DNA of 64,000 nt from Pegoplata infirma (GCA_963921195.1 OY992538.1:56596852-56660851), one strand, 5' to 3'. Shown: positions 10,726 to 23,640, numbered from the stretch's first letter. Notes: generated by a model not told the origin, from the letters alone. Program-made: numbers and translations.

Positions 10726-11937
10726 TTTGAGTTTGGAAGGGGAGATTATAGGACGTTTAACGGGGGATAAAAAAGGTGGGTTTTTTTTTGTTGTTTTTTG
10801 GAAAAAAGGTGATAATTCCTAAGGAAAAATTTTTTTTTGTTTCTTTGTTTTTCTTCTAATTGAACACAATATTTTCAGCAAAGATTTGTATAAGTTAAGG
10901 TTTTTATTGTACTAGATTCCTTATATATTTCTTGTTTTTTTTTAGAATCCTGGTTAGGTTTTTAAATCTTGTGATCACTCTCTTTCTAATATTTCCGGCT
11001 GTTCTCTTTTTGCTGTTTATCTTCTCAGCTTGCTCTTTTCTTGTTTCTCTCTTATCACTCTTTTCTTTACTAACTTTTGCGGCTGTTCTCTTTTAGCTGT
11101 TTGTCTTCTCAGCTGGCTCTTATCTTGTTTCTCTGTTATCACTCTTTTTTATTAATCTCTGTTTAGTTCTCTTCTAATCTCAATATATTTTTTTTGTTTC
11201 TCTTTACTTAACGAGTCTTTTAAAGACTATTAGAAAAAAAATTGAGCATAAATTTCTATTTTGTGTAGAAAATTGAGACGAGCCTTTCTTTTTTGCAAGC
11301 TTCTTTTAAACAGCCTTATATGCAGTAGACTTTATTGTAAAAGTCCTTGTAAAAATTGTTGATATTTACAAAATGTTGTCATATATACCAAATATTATTT
11401 TCTTGTTTAATAGTTGTTGATGTTGGTAGTTGTTTGGAAAACTGTTGAATAAAAGAGAAAAGAAAAATTATTAAAAATTAAATTAAAAACGTTAAAATTC
11501 TTTAAGCAAAAAAAAATTGGGTAATTTTTAAATGTGTCTGCTATCTATTGGGGTCCCCTTTTGATTAGGTTTTCTGCGAAAGGGGGGATCTGTTGTTACT
11601 CAAGAATTTTCTCTAACAAGAGAACTACTTTATGAGAGGCACTACGATTTGTAATGAAAAAACGACTAATTTTATGCAATTATATCGATTTATACTATCA
11701 TTAAAAACAACTTGTTAAAACAATTAATTCTATTGTTATTACAAATAAATTTTTAATTAAAACTGAGTTTAACTTGTAATTCGTTTTTAATTCTAAGACA
11801 TTTTGTTCTATGGAAAAAATCTCAAAATCTGAGAAAATTTTTGTACAAAAAAAAATCTCAGACTCTAGAGACATTTTTTGTGGAAGGAGAAATCTCTTAT
11901 TACTCAATAAATTTCTCTTTCAAGGATACTTTCCATT
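10726..11937 (-). other. 5' flank or 5' UTR of the transporter gene
   Basis: No coding sequence is seen. On the minus strand, TTTTTCCTTAG/GAATT at about 10820 could be a splice acceptor about 95 bases upstream of the ATG, so a further 5' UTR exon may lie to the right. The stretch 10925-11230 is purine-rich on the gene strand and contains an 84-base tandem duplication. At 11805-11900 there are AATCTCAGA-like words resembling the array at 45341-45785. Confidence 0.35.
10997..11150. repeat. 84-base tandem duplication, two copies
   Basis: GGCTGTTCTCTTTT begins at 10997 and again at 11081, and each copy continues with TTATCACTCTTTT. It lies in the presumed 5' region of the transporter gene and gives that strand GA-rich sequence. 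A role as a GAGA-type element is possible but not shown. Confidence 0.75.
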
Positions 11938-12827
11938 GGAAGGTGATGTTGACGTAGCCCTTCCTCCTCGCTATAAATGTTGACAAATTCGTTTATTATG
12001 TTTTTTGCATCCAATTTACAATTTTATCATAATTAACCTAACTTTTTTTTTATACACGCCCACAAAAGGGGCGTGCGAAACTGTAGGACTTTGAGCATCT
12101 TCTGACTTAAAAATATTTCATTTGTTTAACAAAAGTTAAAAAAACAAGTAGAATGTTAAATTGGGCTGTGCCGTAACTTTTATAACCTCCAACATGCAAA
12201 GATATAAAAAAAATTGCAGGGGCGTTTTCTTTTTTTAGGGGGGTGGGCTCGGTAGTGGTTATTGGGGGGGGGGGGGTCAAATTCCCTCTATAATATGTGT
12301 TTAAAAATTCATTCTTATGCTTTTTGCACCAAAAAAATGCAAGTTTATCATTATTAAAAAAAATTGTATTCCACGCCCATAAAAGGGAGCAAACCGAAAA
12401 AAACTACATTTTATAATCCTCTGGGTCCAAGTGCAGGACTTTGAACTTCTTATAGCATAAAAATGTTGCATTTTTTAAACAAAAACACAAAAAATCATGT
12501 AAAAAAGTGGTATTTTCATGGGTTGGTTTAGTTCTTCAGGGGGGAACTTTTTTCCCCTGGTCCGATTTTGCTCATTTACGAACTTAACCTGCCTAGGAAC
12601 ATAAGACATATTCGTGCTAAATGTCGGGAGTCTAGCTCTTTTATTTTGGACTGCATCGTGTTAACTACAGACGCACAGACGGACGGACGGACATCGCTAT
12701 GTCTTAGAATCGATCACTGATCATAAATATATTTACTTTATGGGGTCCTAGACCGATATTTTGATGGGTTACTCACGGAATGACAAAGTGAGTATACCCC
12801 CATACTGTAGTTGGAGGGTATAAAAAT
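11938..12827. mobile_element. Mini-me-like repeat, first tandem copy (with diverged left portion)
   Basis: It carries CACAGACGGACGGACGGACA (GTCY tract), the (TA)n segment CATAAATATATTTACTTTATGGG and the end GGAGGGTATAAAA at about 12827. The part 12365-12827 is repeated almost exactly at 12828-13841. The part 11938-12364 holds a more diverged relative (CGCCCACAAAAGGGGCG) and a G homopolymer near 12265. Confidence 0.7.
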
Positions 12828-13841
12828 TTATTCCACGCCCATAAAAGGGGGGCGGGCCGAAAAAAACGACATTTTCTAATTCTCTGGGTCCAAGTGCAGG
12901 ACTTTGAACTTCTTGTAGCATAAAAATGTTGCATTTGGTAAACAAAAACACAAAAAAATCATGTAAAAAAATAGTATTTTTCAGAGGTTTGTTTAGTTCT
13001 TCAGGGGGAACTTTTTCCCCCTGGTCCGATTTTGCTCATTTACGAACTTAACCTGCCTAGGAACATGAGACATATTCGTGCCAAATGTCGGGAGTCTAGC
13101 TCTTTTATTTTGGACTGCATCGTGTTAACTACAGACGGACAGACATCGCTAGAATGTCTTAGAATCGATCACTGATGATTAGGGATAAGATTTTCATGCA
13201 CTAAAAAATCGAAAATATGCGCTTAAAACATGAGCTAAAAAATTCAAAATATGTACTAAAAAACCTAAAAATATGCACTTAAAAATAAAATTTGAGCAAT
13301 AAAAATCTTGTTTTCATACGAAAAACTTCTAAAAAAGCAAAAAATAACGCCGCGTTTGAATAGTAACATTTAAAACTTTATGAAAGCAAGATTTTTTAGA
13401 AACTGGAACAATCTATAAAAAAATTACAAAGAAAAATATTTTTTTTTTTCAAAATAAAGTTTTAAAATTTAAAACAGTTTTTGAAACAAATAAATTTCAA
13501 TTTCTGGTTTTGCTAATTTATGCCAAAATATGCACTTAAAATTTGGAAATATGCACAAAATATGCATTTAAAGCCGAAATATGCAAAAATATGCATTTCA
13601 CCAATATATGCAAAAATATGCAAAAACAAATCGATGCCATTTTAACGCAAATTTCTTGATTCGGAAAGATAATTGGTCGATATCCTTTTTAGACTATCGA
13701 CAAAAAACATGCATTTGCATGGAAATCGCATTCCTACTGATCATAAATATATATACTTTATGGGGTCCTAGACCGATATTTTGATGCGTTACACACAAAA
13801 TGAGAAAGTAAGTATACCCTCATACTGTAGTTGGAGGGTAT
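12828..13841. mobile_element. Mini-me-like repeat, second tandem copy, interrupted by a hAT MITE
   Basis: It repeats 12365-12827: ATTCCACGCCCATAAAAGGG, CCAAGTGCAGGACTTTGAAC, the GACGGACAGACATCGC tract and the TAGTTGGAGGGTATAA end. The only large difference is a 557-bp insertion at 13180. The first copy is therefore the empty site. Confidence 0.8.
13180..13736. mobile_element. hAT-like MITE (TAGGRAT ends)
   Basis: The ends are TAGGGATAAGATTTTCATGCA (split in two here: TAGGGATAAG, ATTTTCATGCA) and, inverted, TAGGAATGCGATTTCCATGCA-like. The flanks CTGATGAT and CTGATCAT match at 7 of 8, giving an 8-bp TSD. The neighbouring tandem copy shows the uninterrupted CACTGATCATAAAT. The interior repeats AAATATGCACTTAAA words, as in the hAT element at 42276-43191. 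No ORF. Confidence 0.8.
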
Positions 13842-13842
13842 A

Positions 13843-14702
13843 ACAAGTATAAAGGTTAAATTCGACTTGGCCGAATGCCCCTCCACAATGCCATTTTTAA
13901 GTGATAGTAATTTTTTTAACGTGCAAAAAAATTTAACAATTTTGATTAGAATTACTTTATTTTGAATAAAAAGCTTTTTTTTTGTCATTTTTGTAGAAAA
14001 AAAATACTAATTTTTTTTAGTGTAAATTTTTTAAGCTTGATAGCGTCCAGATTGAGTAAATAATAAATGTGCTACGAGGGTCGATCTTAAAAATTAAATT
14101 ATTTATACGCAATTTTCAGAACATTTTTTAAAAATATCTCAAAGTCGATTTTTTCCAACTTCAAAAATTTAAAAAAAAATTCCAATAGTTTTTATTCAGT
14201 GATCAAAAAATTTTTCCAACAACCCAAACAAACAGTGAAATTTTTTGACCTCCAGTTTTTTTGACCACCAATTTTTTGTAAACAAAGCTGAAAATGGCCA
14301 AACAAAGAGAACTTTGAAAGGTCCATGTGTACAAAAAGTGTGTCGGACGGTGTAATAGGTATTCTTTCGAAACTTGACAGGTAAACATATTTTGTATTAA
14401 CAAATCATCATTATAAATTTTAAAGGAATCGGACCAGTTCTTCTTGTAGTCCCCATTCAAACCACCCTACTGATATTCACATAAATCTCTCAAAATTCAT
14501 GAAAATTGGAAATTTTTTATCAAAATTTTGTTTGTAGGTGTCAAACGTGTACTTTGGTGACCTTATCAATTCTGAATATAATTGAACCATTTTTGTTTGG
14601 ACTTAGATCCATAAAAAAATTTCGGCCGATATTTAGTAAAATCGGTCTATTGGCCACCAAAATAAGCTAATTTTACTAAAATTTTGATTGTATGGGGTTT
14701 TC
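13843..14702. mobile_element. Mini-me-like repeat, 5'-type end, truncated
   Basis: It starts ACAAGTATAAAGGTTAAATT and CGACTTGGCCGAATG, the typical left end, and continues with 'aaaatcggtctattggccac' before being cut by the CACTCAAAA element at 14705. No coding sequence; the short minus-strand frames are chance. Confidence 0.65.
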
Positions 14703-14917
14703 TACACTCAAAAGAAAAACTCTGTCAAAAAATCTGTAAAACGACTTTCAATAAGGGTTCAAGTTGAAAAAATGCAGAAGAAAAATTGAATTTCTAAAAA
14801 TTATAGACATTTCTGGTATTTTCCATACCGGTTTCAAACACCCCAGTTAGTGTTATCATCAGTAGGATTTAAAATGTCGGTTTGTATTGTTAATGAAAAC
14901 TGTTTTTTATACCCTCC

Positions 14918-17466
14918 ACTTAGTGATAGAGGGTATATATAAGTTTGTCATTCTGTTTGTAACTCATCGAAATATCGATCTGGGACCCCATAAAGTATAT
15001 ATGGGGCATTCCATGTGAAATCGGACACTTTGAAAAACTTTTTTTTTAGATTTTCCCAATTTGTTTACAGTTTTTAGTACCCTTCAAAAACTCCTTCGTG
15101 GTAAATTTTCAGATTTTTTTGATGACCCGTTCAAAAGATATCGAATTTTTAAAAATTGGTAGTTTGTTCCTTTACTCAAACTTCTTTTAACCATAACTTC
15201 TTCAATAATGGTCCAAATTTCAAAATTTTTTTTTTCAAAATTTTTGTTTTTTTACGTACTTTCTAAAAAAAAATCCCAAAAAATTCTTAAAAGCGCTCTA
15301 GTATGCGATTTTTAAGTTTTAAAATTTAAATCTCATTTTTGAAAATGTTTGTACTCTTCGATTTTTTTTTAATTTTTTTGTGTAAAACTTCTATCAATTC
15401 TACAAATTTTTTGCCCAGGAAGATTGTGGGATAACGATTATTACTATTTTTTAAAATTTTTTGAAAAAATTGTATTGTAATTTTTCAATCTTAAAATCAT
15501 TTCTACTGCTCCAATGGTGCGTCATAGAGGGGTCCTTTATAAGACCGACCCCCATTGATTTTTATGTATTAACATTTCTTTGGAACAAACTAATACCCTA
15601 TCTCCAATTTCTAAGGGGGCTCCCACCAAAACGACATTTTTTTAAATTTGTTCCAACCGCTCTAACTGCCCTAATAGTGCCCTTAGAGCAACAAAATGTA
15701 TGACCGACCCACAATATTTTTTTATTCCAAACATTTTTTCTGAACACACCTACCCTCTATCTCTAATTTTTAAGGCGGTCCCCATACAATTTTTTTTATT
15801 TTTTGTAAATTTGTTTTATTTAATCAGCTTCTACCGGTCCAATGGTGCGTCCGAGAGGGGTCATTAGTGAGACAGACCCCCATTTATTTTTACCCTACAA
15901 CATTTTTTCAAAACATACCTATGCCCTATCTCCACTCCCTAAGTAGGCTCCCATACAAAATTACATTTTTATAAAATTTGCTCCAACTGTTATTTGTATG
16001 GGAGCCTACTTAGGGAGTGGAGATAGGGCGTAGGTATGTTTTGAAAAAATGTTGTAGGGTAAAAATAAATGGGGGTCGGTCTCACTAATGACCCTTCTCG
16101 GACGCACCATTGGACCGGTAGAAGCTGATTAAATAAAACAAATTTACAAAAAATAAAAAAAATTGTATGGGGACCGCCTTAACAGTTAAAGATAGAGGGT
16201 AGGTGTGTTCAGAGAAAATGTTTGGACTAAAAAAATATTGTGGGTCGGTCATACATTTTGTTGCTCTAAGGGCACTATTAGGGCAGTTAGAGCGGTTGGA
16301 ACAAATTTTAAAAAATGTCGTTTTGTGTGGGAGCCCCCTTAGAAATTGGAGATAGGGTATTAGTTTGTTCCAAAGAAATGTTAAGACGTAAAAATTAATG
16401 GGGGTCGGTCTTATAAAGGACCCCTCTATGACGCACCATTGGAGCAGTAGAAATGATTTTAAGACTGAAAAATTACAATACAATTTTTTCAAAAAATTTT
16501 AAAAATAGTAATAATCGTTATCCCACGATCTTCCTGGGCAAAAAATTTGTAGAATTGATAGAAGTTTTACACAAAAAAATTTAAAAAAAATCGAAGAGTA
16601 CAAACATTTTCAAAAATGAGATTTAAATTTTAAAACTTAAAAATGGCATACTAGAGCGCTTTTAAGAATTTTTTAGGATTTTTTTTTAGAAAGTACGTAA
16701 AAAAACAAAAATTTTGAAAAAAAAAAAAAATTGAAATTTGGACCATTATTGAAGAAGTTATGATTAAAAGAAGTTTGAGTAAAGGAACAAACTACCAATT
16801 TTTAAAAATTCGATATCTTTTGAACGGGTCATCAAAAAAATCTGAAAATTTACCACGAAGGAGTTTTCGAAGGGTACTAAAAACTGTAAACAAATTGGGA
16901 AAATCTAAAAAAAAAGTTTTTCAAAGTGTCCGATTTCACATGGAATGCCCCATATATTCATGATGCCCGATCGATTTTAAGACATTCTAGCGATGTCCGT
17001 CTGTCTGTCTGTGGAAAATGCTGTCGCGGACAAAATATTGCACAGAGATGACTGAAACTTAACATATTTATTGGAAGTTCTCCCGAGAAGTTTGGTATTG
17101 CATTTGAGCGATATCGGTTCAGCGGTTCAAAAGTTATGAACGAAAATGTAAGCACACCTCAAAAATTTCAGTACATTCAACATAACCTAAAAATACAAAA
17201 TGCTTTAATTCGGCTTCTGGTTGGCATATGTGAACATAATTGAACACCAAATGGTATTTAAACTAGTACGAACATATTTTTTGACAAAAAAAGAAAAAAT
17301 CGCGGATTTTTTTTACCAAAATTTTTTTTCGCGGAAATTTTTAAAAAAAATTTTTTTTTTTTCAAAAGTAATTTCCTTTTAAATAAAGATTTTTGCAATA
17401 ATCTTTTTGAAATTGTGGAGGGTATCACTACATTCGGCAAGGCCGAATTTAAGTTTTTTACTTGTT
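14918..17466. mobile_element. Mini-me-like repeat interrupted by a fold-back element
   Basis: It begins TATACCCTCCACTTAGTGAT. It is interrupted at its (TA)n core (15001), resumes at 16953 with TATTCATGATGCCCGATCG and GATGTCCGTCTGTCTGTCTG, and ends with TTCGGCAAGGCCGAATTTAA and 'acttgt'. Without the insertion it would be about 600 bp. An uninterrupted relative is 35300-35911. Confidence 0.8.
15002..16952. mobile_element. Fold-back Tc1/mariner-like element, TGGGGCATTCCA family
   Basis: The arms of about 970 bp are near-perfect inverted repeats around a turn near 15985. The ends are TGGGGCATTCCATGTGAAAT on both sides, flanked by TA (15000-15001 and 16953-16954). Open frames inside, including a 135-residue minus-strand one, occur in both arms and in other copies without conserved start, stop or codon bias, so I treat the element as non-coding. 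Other copies: 61380-62939 and a half copy at 27955-28639. Confidence 0.85.
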
Positions 17467-18506
17467 ATATATGTGAATGTTTATAGTTTCTACAGAATAC
17501 ATTTTGACAGTTTCCAACACTACAATTCTATTTCTAGCAAACTCAACCTCACTACATACTTTCTTTCAACTTTTTTGTCTCTTACATTATTTCGCAAGGG
17601 TTACCAACATGATCTGGAATTGTAGACACAAATGAAGGAATTTGCATTTTCTGTTTCGGAGACGTGCAATTTGATTTAGCAAACTTTCAGCAGATTTTTC
17701 TGCTAAAATTGATATTTTTATTTAAATCTCTGTCATTCAGCTTTACAAAATAACAGAAATTTTACTGCGTTTTTACTGATTCTGTTTGCTGTATTTCAAA
17801 ATGTTTTTGAACATATTTTTAGCAGATTATTTTTTAATTATACAGAAATGGTTTGCTGTTATTTTTTTTCAAGAAAGTTTTTTTTTTCAAATTGTTTTTT
17901 TTATGCAATCAAAATGATATTTTGAAATATATTTTTGAAAAATTTTTTAGCAAATAATTTTGCAGAAATAGTTTGCTTTTTTCAAGAAAACTTTCTGAAG
18001 TTTTTTTTTCAAAGTGTTAATTTTTTTTTTTCGTTTTTTATACAATTAAAACAATTGGGACTTACATATAATTGACAAAACTTAAAACAAAATCAGTAGA
18101 TTATATTGCTAATTTTACAGAAACATTTTTTTTACAGTTTAAATTAAAAAAAAAAAAAAAAAGTTGTCAATAAAAAATTTCAAAAAATATTTTTTTTTTT
18201 TAGAAAATGTCTTAGCAGATTTCTCTGCTGTTTTGATAAATTTCTTGCTGATTTTACATAAATAATAATGACAGATTTTCAGCAAACCTTGTCTGCTAAA
18301 ATCAGCAGATTTTTCATATGGCTCAAAATGGGTGTATTTTCAGCAGATTTTTCTGCTGATTGGACAGAGAATTTATTTTTTCACCGACTATAATATTCTT
18401 ACTTGTTTTTATACCCTCCACTCTATTGATAGAAGGTACATATAAGTTTGTCATTCCATTTGTAACACCTCGAAATATTGGTCTAGGACCCCATAAAGTA
18501 TATATA

Positions 18507-20342
18507 TGGGGGTTTTCGTGTCAACTGACACAACTTTTGAAACCGATGTCTTCCGATCGGGATGAAATTTGCACCAAGGTTAGTCCTATAATTTTTATAT
18601 AATTTGACATTTTGGCCAAAGAGGTGTTGATTCTCATCCATGTAACTTCTTACCTATTGTTTTTAGCAAAATGTGTCCCAAAGAGTTTAGATAGCTATTT
18701 CTTCAGTCTTTCGAAAAAATAAAAAAAAAATTTTTGATTTTTTTTCTTAAAAATCCAAAACTTTTTTGACTTTTTCCTCAAATTGGGCCCTTTTTTTTTT
18801 TTTTGATTCAAAAGAAGGCTTAGGCGATTTACTTTAAGAGCTGTGGGGGTCACTTAGTGGAATGCGAGTGGGATATCTATGAAAAAAATTTTTTTTTAAC
18901 TTTGGAACACAAAAAACGATTCTTCAATTTGCACTATTAGGCGTGCTTCCAAAATTTTTTTTGAACATACCTTACCCCTATTTCCACTTCCTAAGGGGGC
19001 TCCCATACAAACCATTTTTAAAAAATTTGATCATACCATTCTAACTTACCCTAAAGTGCCCCTAGCGGGGCCAAATGTATGACCGACCTCCATTATTTTA
19101 TTATTTCCAACATTTTTTGCGAACATACCTACAATGTATCTTTAACCCTTAAGGTGGTCCCCATACATTTCTTTTATTTTTTATAAATTTGTTTTATTAA
19201 ACCAGCTCCTACCGCCCCTACCGTGCCTCCTAGAGAGGCAAAAATTATGATCAACCCCCATTATTTTTAAGTTACCAACATTTTGTCCGAACATCATAAC
19301 ACCCTATCTCCACTCCCTAAGGGGCTCCCATACATTATAAAAACATGTATTTTTAAAAACTAATAAAAAAGAAAAAATGTATGGGGACCCCCTTAAGAGT
19401 TGAAAATAAAGGGTAGGTATATTCTGAGAAAATGTTGGAGTTGAAAAAATATTGGGGGTCGGCCATACATTTTACTTCTCTAGGGGCACCCTATGGACAA
19501 TTAGAGCGGTAGGAGCAAATTTCATAAAAATGTCATTTTGTATGGGAGCCCCTTTAGGAAGTGGAAATAGGGGTAAGGTATGTTCCAGAAAAATGTTGGG
19601 GGCAGAAAATTATTGGAGGTCGGTCTCACATTGCACCCCTCCAGGGGCGTTTCTAGGGGAGTTTTGGGGCTTTTTGAGGATTTTTATCTCTTTACGCCCA
19701 ACTTTGACCCCAATGAGGGGCCATATGGCCCCTCCCCACCGCCCCCATTTTTTGACTCGTGCTTTCTTTTTCGAACCTAAAAAAATTAGAGGGTATCGCG
19801 GATCGAAATCGAAAACTGGTTAGCTATCCCACGCCTAATGGTGCAAATTGAAGAACGGTTTTTTGTGTTCCAAAGTTAAAAAAAAAAATTTTTCATAGAT
19901 ATCCCACTCGCATCCCACTAAGTGACCCCCACAGCTCTTAAAGAAAATCACCTAAGCTTTCTTTTGAATCAAAAAAAAAAAAAAAAGGGCCCAATTTGAG
20001 GAAAAAGTCAAAAAAATTTTGGATTTTTAAGAAAAAAAATCAAAAAAATTTTTTTTATTTTTTTTTATATTTTTTCTTCGAAAGACTGAAGAAATAGCTA
20101 TCTAAACTCTATGGGACACATTTTGCTAAAAACAATAGGTAAGAAGTTACATGGATGAGAATCAACACCTCTTTGGCCAAAATGTCAAATTTCGACCCCC
20201 TCTAACTCAGAGAGTTCTTGACCGATCTCGTTGAAAAATTGTGTCTGAACTACTATTCAATAGGACTAACCTTGGTGAAAATTTCATCCCGATCGGAAGA
20301 CATCGATTTTAAAAGTTATGTCAGTTGACACGAAAACCCCCA
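18507..20342. mobile_element. Fold-back Tc1/mariner-like element, TGGGGGTTTTCG family
   Basis: The ends TGGGGGTTTTCGTGTCAACT are inverted at 20320-20342, with TA on the left (18505-18506) and on the right once the abutting MITE is removed. The arms are about 0.9 kb. The right arm has about 80 bases (CTAACTCAGAGAGTTCTTG) missing from the left. The interior contains the GTCGGCCATACATTT module. No credible gene. Confidence 0.8.
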
Positions 20343-20343
20343 T

Positions 20344-21077
20344 CCCAGCAAAACTTTGGTAATGGGTAGTGATTATATAACACATTACCAGGTAATGTAT
20401 ATACCTTATTTGTAGCATTATTTTAGGATGTCTTACCAAACATTTGTTCCACAACGTATTATTTTAAAGTGAAAAAAAATGCATAACTAATAATTTGCTA
20501 CGTAATGCATGATTATTGGAAAAAATTTATTTCATATTTGTTATTTCTAAACATTATATCATGGATGATTTATATTTGGTTACATTATGTATTATTTGAA
20601 AGTTTGAAATGATGCATTATTTATAATTAAATGCATTATGCATTACAATAACATAAAAAATAATTATTTTATAAAAAAATGCATAAGTTTAAACTAGAGA
20701 TGGGCTCACGACAAGAAATTTCTAACGACACACACTCACTAGCATATTATATCTACTTACACTCACTTACAATCACGTGAGTAAATTTAATACAAAATTA
20801 CTTTTTCACTACTCGTAACACCTTATATATTATCTTCTGGTATGCTATATTATATACCTTACTCGTAACCTATAAAATATCATATATTTTACACCTTACT
20901 GGTATTCTTCGTTATAAATTTATGACTTATTTTATACCTTACTGGTATTCTATGTGATAATGTGGATGCATTACTTTGAGTCTCATCGCCTGTTAAAATC
21001 ATCAATGCTGCAATGTATAAAATAAGAGATCATATACCTTATTTTATACCTTATTTGGTAATCTAAGTTTTGCTGGG
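20344..21077. mobile_element. CCCAGCAAAA-family MITE, 2-bp TSD
   Basis: CCCAGCAAAACTTTGGTAAT at the left end and TTTGGTAATCTAAGTTTTGC TGGG at the right form the TIR. The flanks are AT on both sides (20342-20343, 21078-21079). The interior is rich in 'cattac' and 'taatg' words. A fragment of the TAGAGATGGGC hAT family lies at about 20695-20820 within it. Confidence 0.75.
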
Positions 21078-21268
21078 ATATTCATGATCCTCGATCGATT
21101 TTAAGACGATCTAGCGATGTCCGTCCGTCTGTCTGTCTGTTGAAAACACGCTAACTTTTGAAAGATTTTACGGAGGCTCCTGAAGTTTGGCATGTATGAT
21201 GGGCATTTACCTGGTCAGGTTGGTATTGCAATCCAGCGAAATCAGTCCATTTATTCAAAAGTTATGAG

Positions 21269-21638
21269 CAGGGTTGGCAACCGATACACACCTAGAATAA
21301 AGGTATTTGGCTATTGTACCGCAACCAATAAAGATATGGACATTTTCAAAAGCGATTATGAAAGCTGATGAAATTTCTAGTATTTCAAATGTCTCAGTGT
21401 TTCTATCGGTTCGTTTTCGAAATATAGGTCAATACCTTTATAAAACCGTTTGAAACGGTATTATAACGGTATTGGCCTATATAACTAAAACGAACCGGTA
21501 GAAACACGAAGGGACGCATTTAAAATACTAGAAATTTTATCAGCTTTCATATTTGCTTTTGAAAATGTCCATATCTTTTTGGTTGCGGTACAATAGCCAA
21601 ATACCTTTATTCTAGGTGGGTATCGGTTGCCAACCCTG
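21269..21638. mobile_element. Palindromic hAT-like MITE
   Basis: The perfect TIR CAGGGTTGGCAACCGATAC is at both ends. The exact 8-bp TSD GTTATGAG is at 21261-21268 and 21639-21646. The whole 370 bp is a near-complete hairpin. The mini-me copy at 23641-25274 shows the uninterrupted target (reverse complement of TTTGCTCATAAC). Confidence 0.92.
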
Positions 21639-22190
21639 GTTATGAGCAAATGACTGAATTTCGGCAAGGGTTTTTCGTGAATTTAAGAGATAAAAACCAA
21701 GATAACTTTCAAAAGGCAATTCTGAGGATGCTGAAGTTCGATGTATATATTTGTCGTTCCCCTGGCCTGGTTTGTTTTGAATTTCAGCCAAATCGGTCCG
21801 GTGGTTCAAAAGTTATTAGCAAATCCGTCAATTTCAGATTAGCTCACATTAAATTCACGTGTTGAAAACCCGTTAAACATGTTTTAAAAACATTGGTAAG
21901 TCACAAAAATATTTTACAACGTATTTTTGTCATTCAAAAATATTTTTGGACACTATACACTCGAAAAAAATTTTACACTCAAAAAAAATTTTACACTCAA
22001 AAAAAATTTTGTCAATTATTTTTTTTTTTTTTAAAAATTAGTTAAAAAAATGTTTTTCACAAAATAAAATATTTCTAATCAAAAATTTTATTTTTTTCAC
22101 GTTAGAAAATTTACTTTCACTTAAAAAGGACATTGTGGAGGGTATTCATAGATTCGGCCAAGTCGAATTTAACTTTTCTACTTGTTTTTT

Positions 22191-23340
22191 TTTTTTTAAT
22201 TGCATAATCAAAAAGAAATTTGCAACATTGTAAATAGGGAACGAGGAAAATATATAATTAAAAAAAAAAATTAATAATATACGTACATTTAAGATGACGA
22301 TGGTGAAAAACAATTATTGGAAACATTTTAAATTTTCAATAAAAAGCACTCAATGAAAAATAATTTGTAATGCAAAAAAATAATAATTTATGCCATCACC
22401 GACAATGACAAACTTTGCATGTTAATTATGAATTTTTTTTTTTTTTTAATTTTTTTTTAACAATTTTATATGAATTTCACATGGTAGACACAGACAAAGG
22501 GAAAACACAATTGATTTTTATGCTTTAATAAACAATACTAAACTAAACAATTTCCTTTAGGATGCGTCATTTTTTTGTATAATTATTTTTATTTCAATAT
22601 TTTTGTTTAAAATATATTTTTTAAAGTATTTTTTCTTTTAATTTATTTTTTAATTTTTTTTTTCTTTTTTTAATTTAATTTTTTTTTAATATTTTTCTTT
22701 TAATTTTAATATTTAATTATTTGTTTGCAAACAAATATTAACAAGAAAATAATTAACTTTGTTTTTGTTTATTAAATTTGCTGTTATTTTTTTTTTTGTT
22801 TAACAATCGCGTAAATTGGAATATAAATCAAAACAAAAGACGAAAAAATATACTCGAGACCACGACGTTTTTTTTTATTATTTTTTTTTTTGAATACAAT
22901 CAGCAAGATAAATAAATAAAAATAATATATATAAACAATTCTATACGTCGATTTTTGTACGTATTGAATTAGTTTAATTTCGGAACTGACGACAATTTTT
23001 TTTTCGTACCACACTTCTAGACAAGACAACAACAAAATATATTTAGGAAATGTTTAATTGTTGTTGTTTGTTTAAATAATTTGAATTTTTTGTTTTCCTC
23101 AACTTTTGGTCTCATAAAAATAGATTGTGTAGAAAAAAAAAACATTTTCAAAATAAAATGTAATGAAAGAAAAACAAAAATAAAACATAAATTTTAAATT
23201 TAAGAGTTAAAAAATTGTGCAAAGTTAAAGAGGAAATTAAAAATTAAATGATCTTAAATAGGCAGCAAAGGGATTAAAGAGAGCGGAAGAGTATAGTTGC
23301 CAAATTTCGGGATTTTTATTAGGGTATTTACGTCAAATAT
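22191..23340. other. AT-rich interval without identified gene or repeat family
   Basis: The sequence is mostly A and T homopolymer-rich. Minus-strand frames at 22784-23035 and similar have poly-Lys and Phe composition and no family resemblance. No RNA gene or TIR pair was seen. It may be unique intergenic DNA. Confidence 0.5.
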
Positions 23341-23640
23341 AAATTCTCTGTCCAATCAGCAGAAAAATCTGCTGAAAATACACCCATTTTAAGCAATATG
23401 AAAAATCTGCTGCTGTTAGCCAGTGTTACCGTTGTGCGACTTTAGTTGCAATTTGCAACCTTTTTGACGCTCTGAGACTTTTTGTGCGACTTTTTTAAAC
23501 TTGTCCAATTTTGCAACTTTTTCCAACTTTGTGCGACTTTTTTCCCCTTTTTTTGTTTAGTGAAATATTTTTTTCTTTTTAAAGATATATACTGCAAAAT
23601 TACACATATTTCAAATATTTTTTTGAAACTTTGGAATTTT

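Larger units (their letters stand above)
14705..18385. mobile_element. CACTCAAAA-family element split by a large insertion
   Basis: The left end TA/CACTCAAAAGAAAAACTC is at 14703-14720. The body resumes at about 17668 with GCAATTTGATTTAGCAAAC and continues to CTGCTGATTGGACAGAG near 18365. The full-length relative at 5590-6403 shows both parts contiguous. The intervening 14757-17667 holds a mini-me copy and a TGGGGC fold-back. Positions 17467-17667 contain no identified gene. Confidence 0.65.
18408..22190. mobile_element. Mini-me-like repeat with three nested insertions
   Basis: The start is TATACCCTCCACTCTATTGA and the end TTCGGCCAAGTCGAATTTAA then 'cttttctacttg'. It contains GATGTCCGTCCGTCTGTCTG at 21116. 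Inserted in it are a fold-back (18507-20342), a CCCAGCAAAA MITE at the edge of that fold-back (20344-21077) and a hAT MITE (21269-21638). Confidence 0.75.

Noticed and set aside
16085..16492. 135-residue frame in a fold-back, with relatives at 15461, 27860 and 62128
   Set aside because: It appears in both orientations of an inverted repeat and varies in start, stop and frame between copies; it is a shared chance frame of a non-coding element.
19452..19823. 123-residue frame with Gly/Pro-rich text
   Set aside because: It lies in a fold-back interior, is not conserved in the other arm, and its composition follows the GGGGTCGG module.
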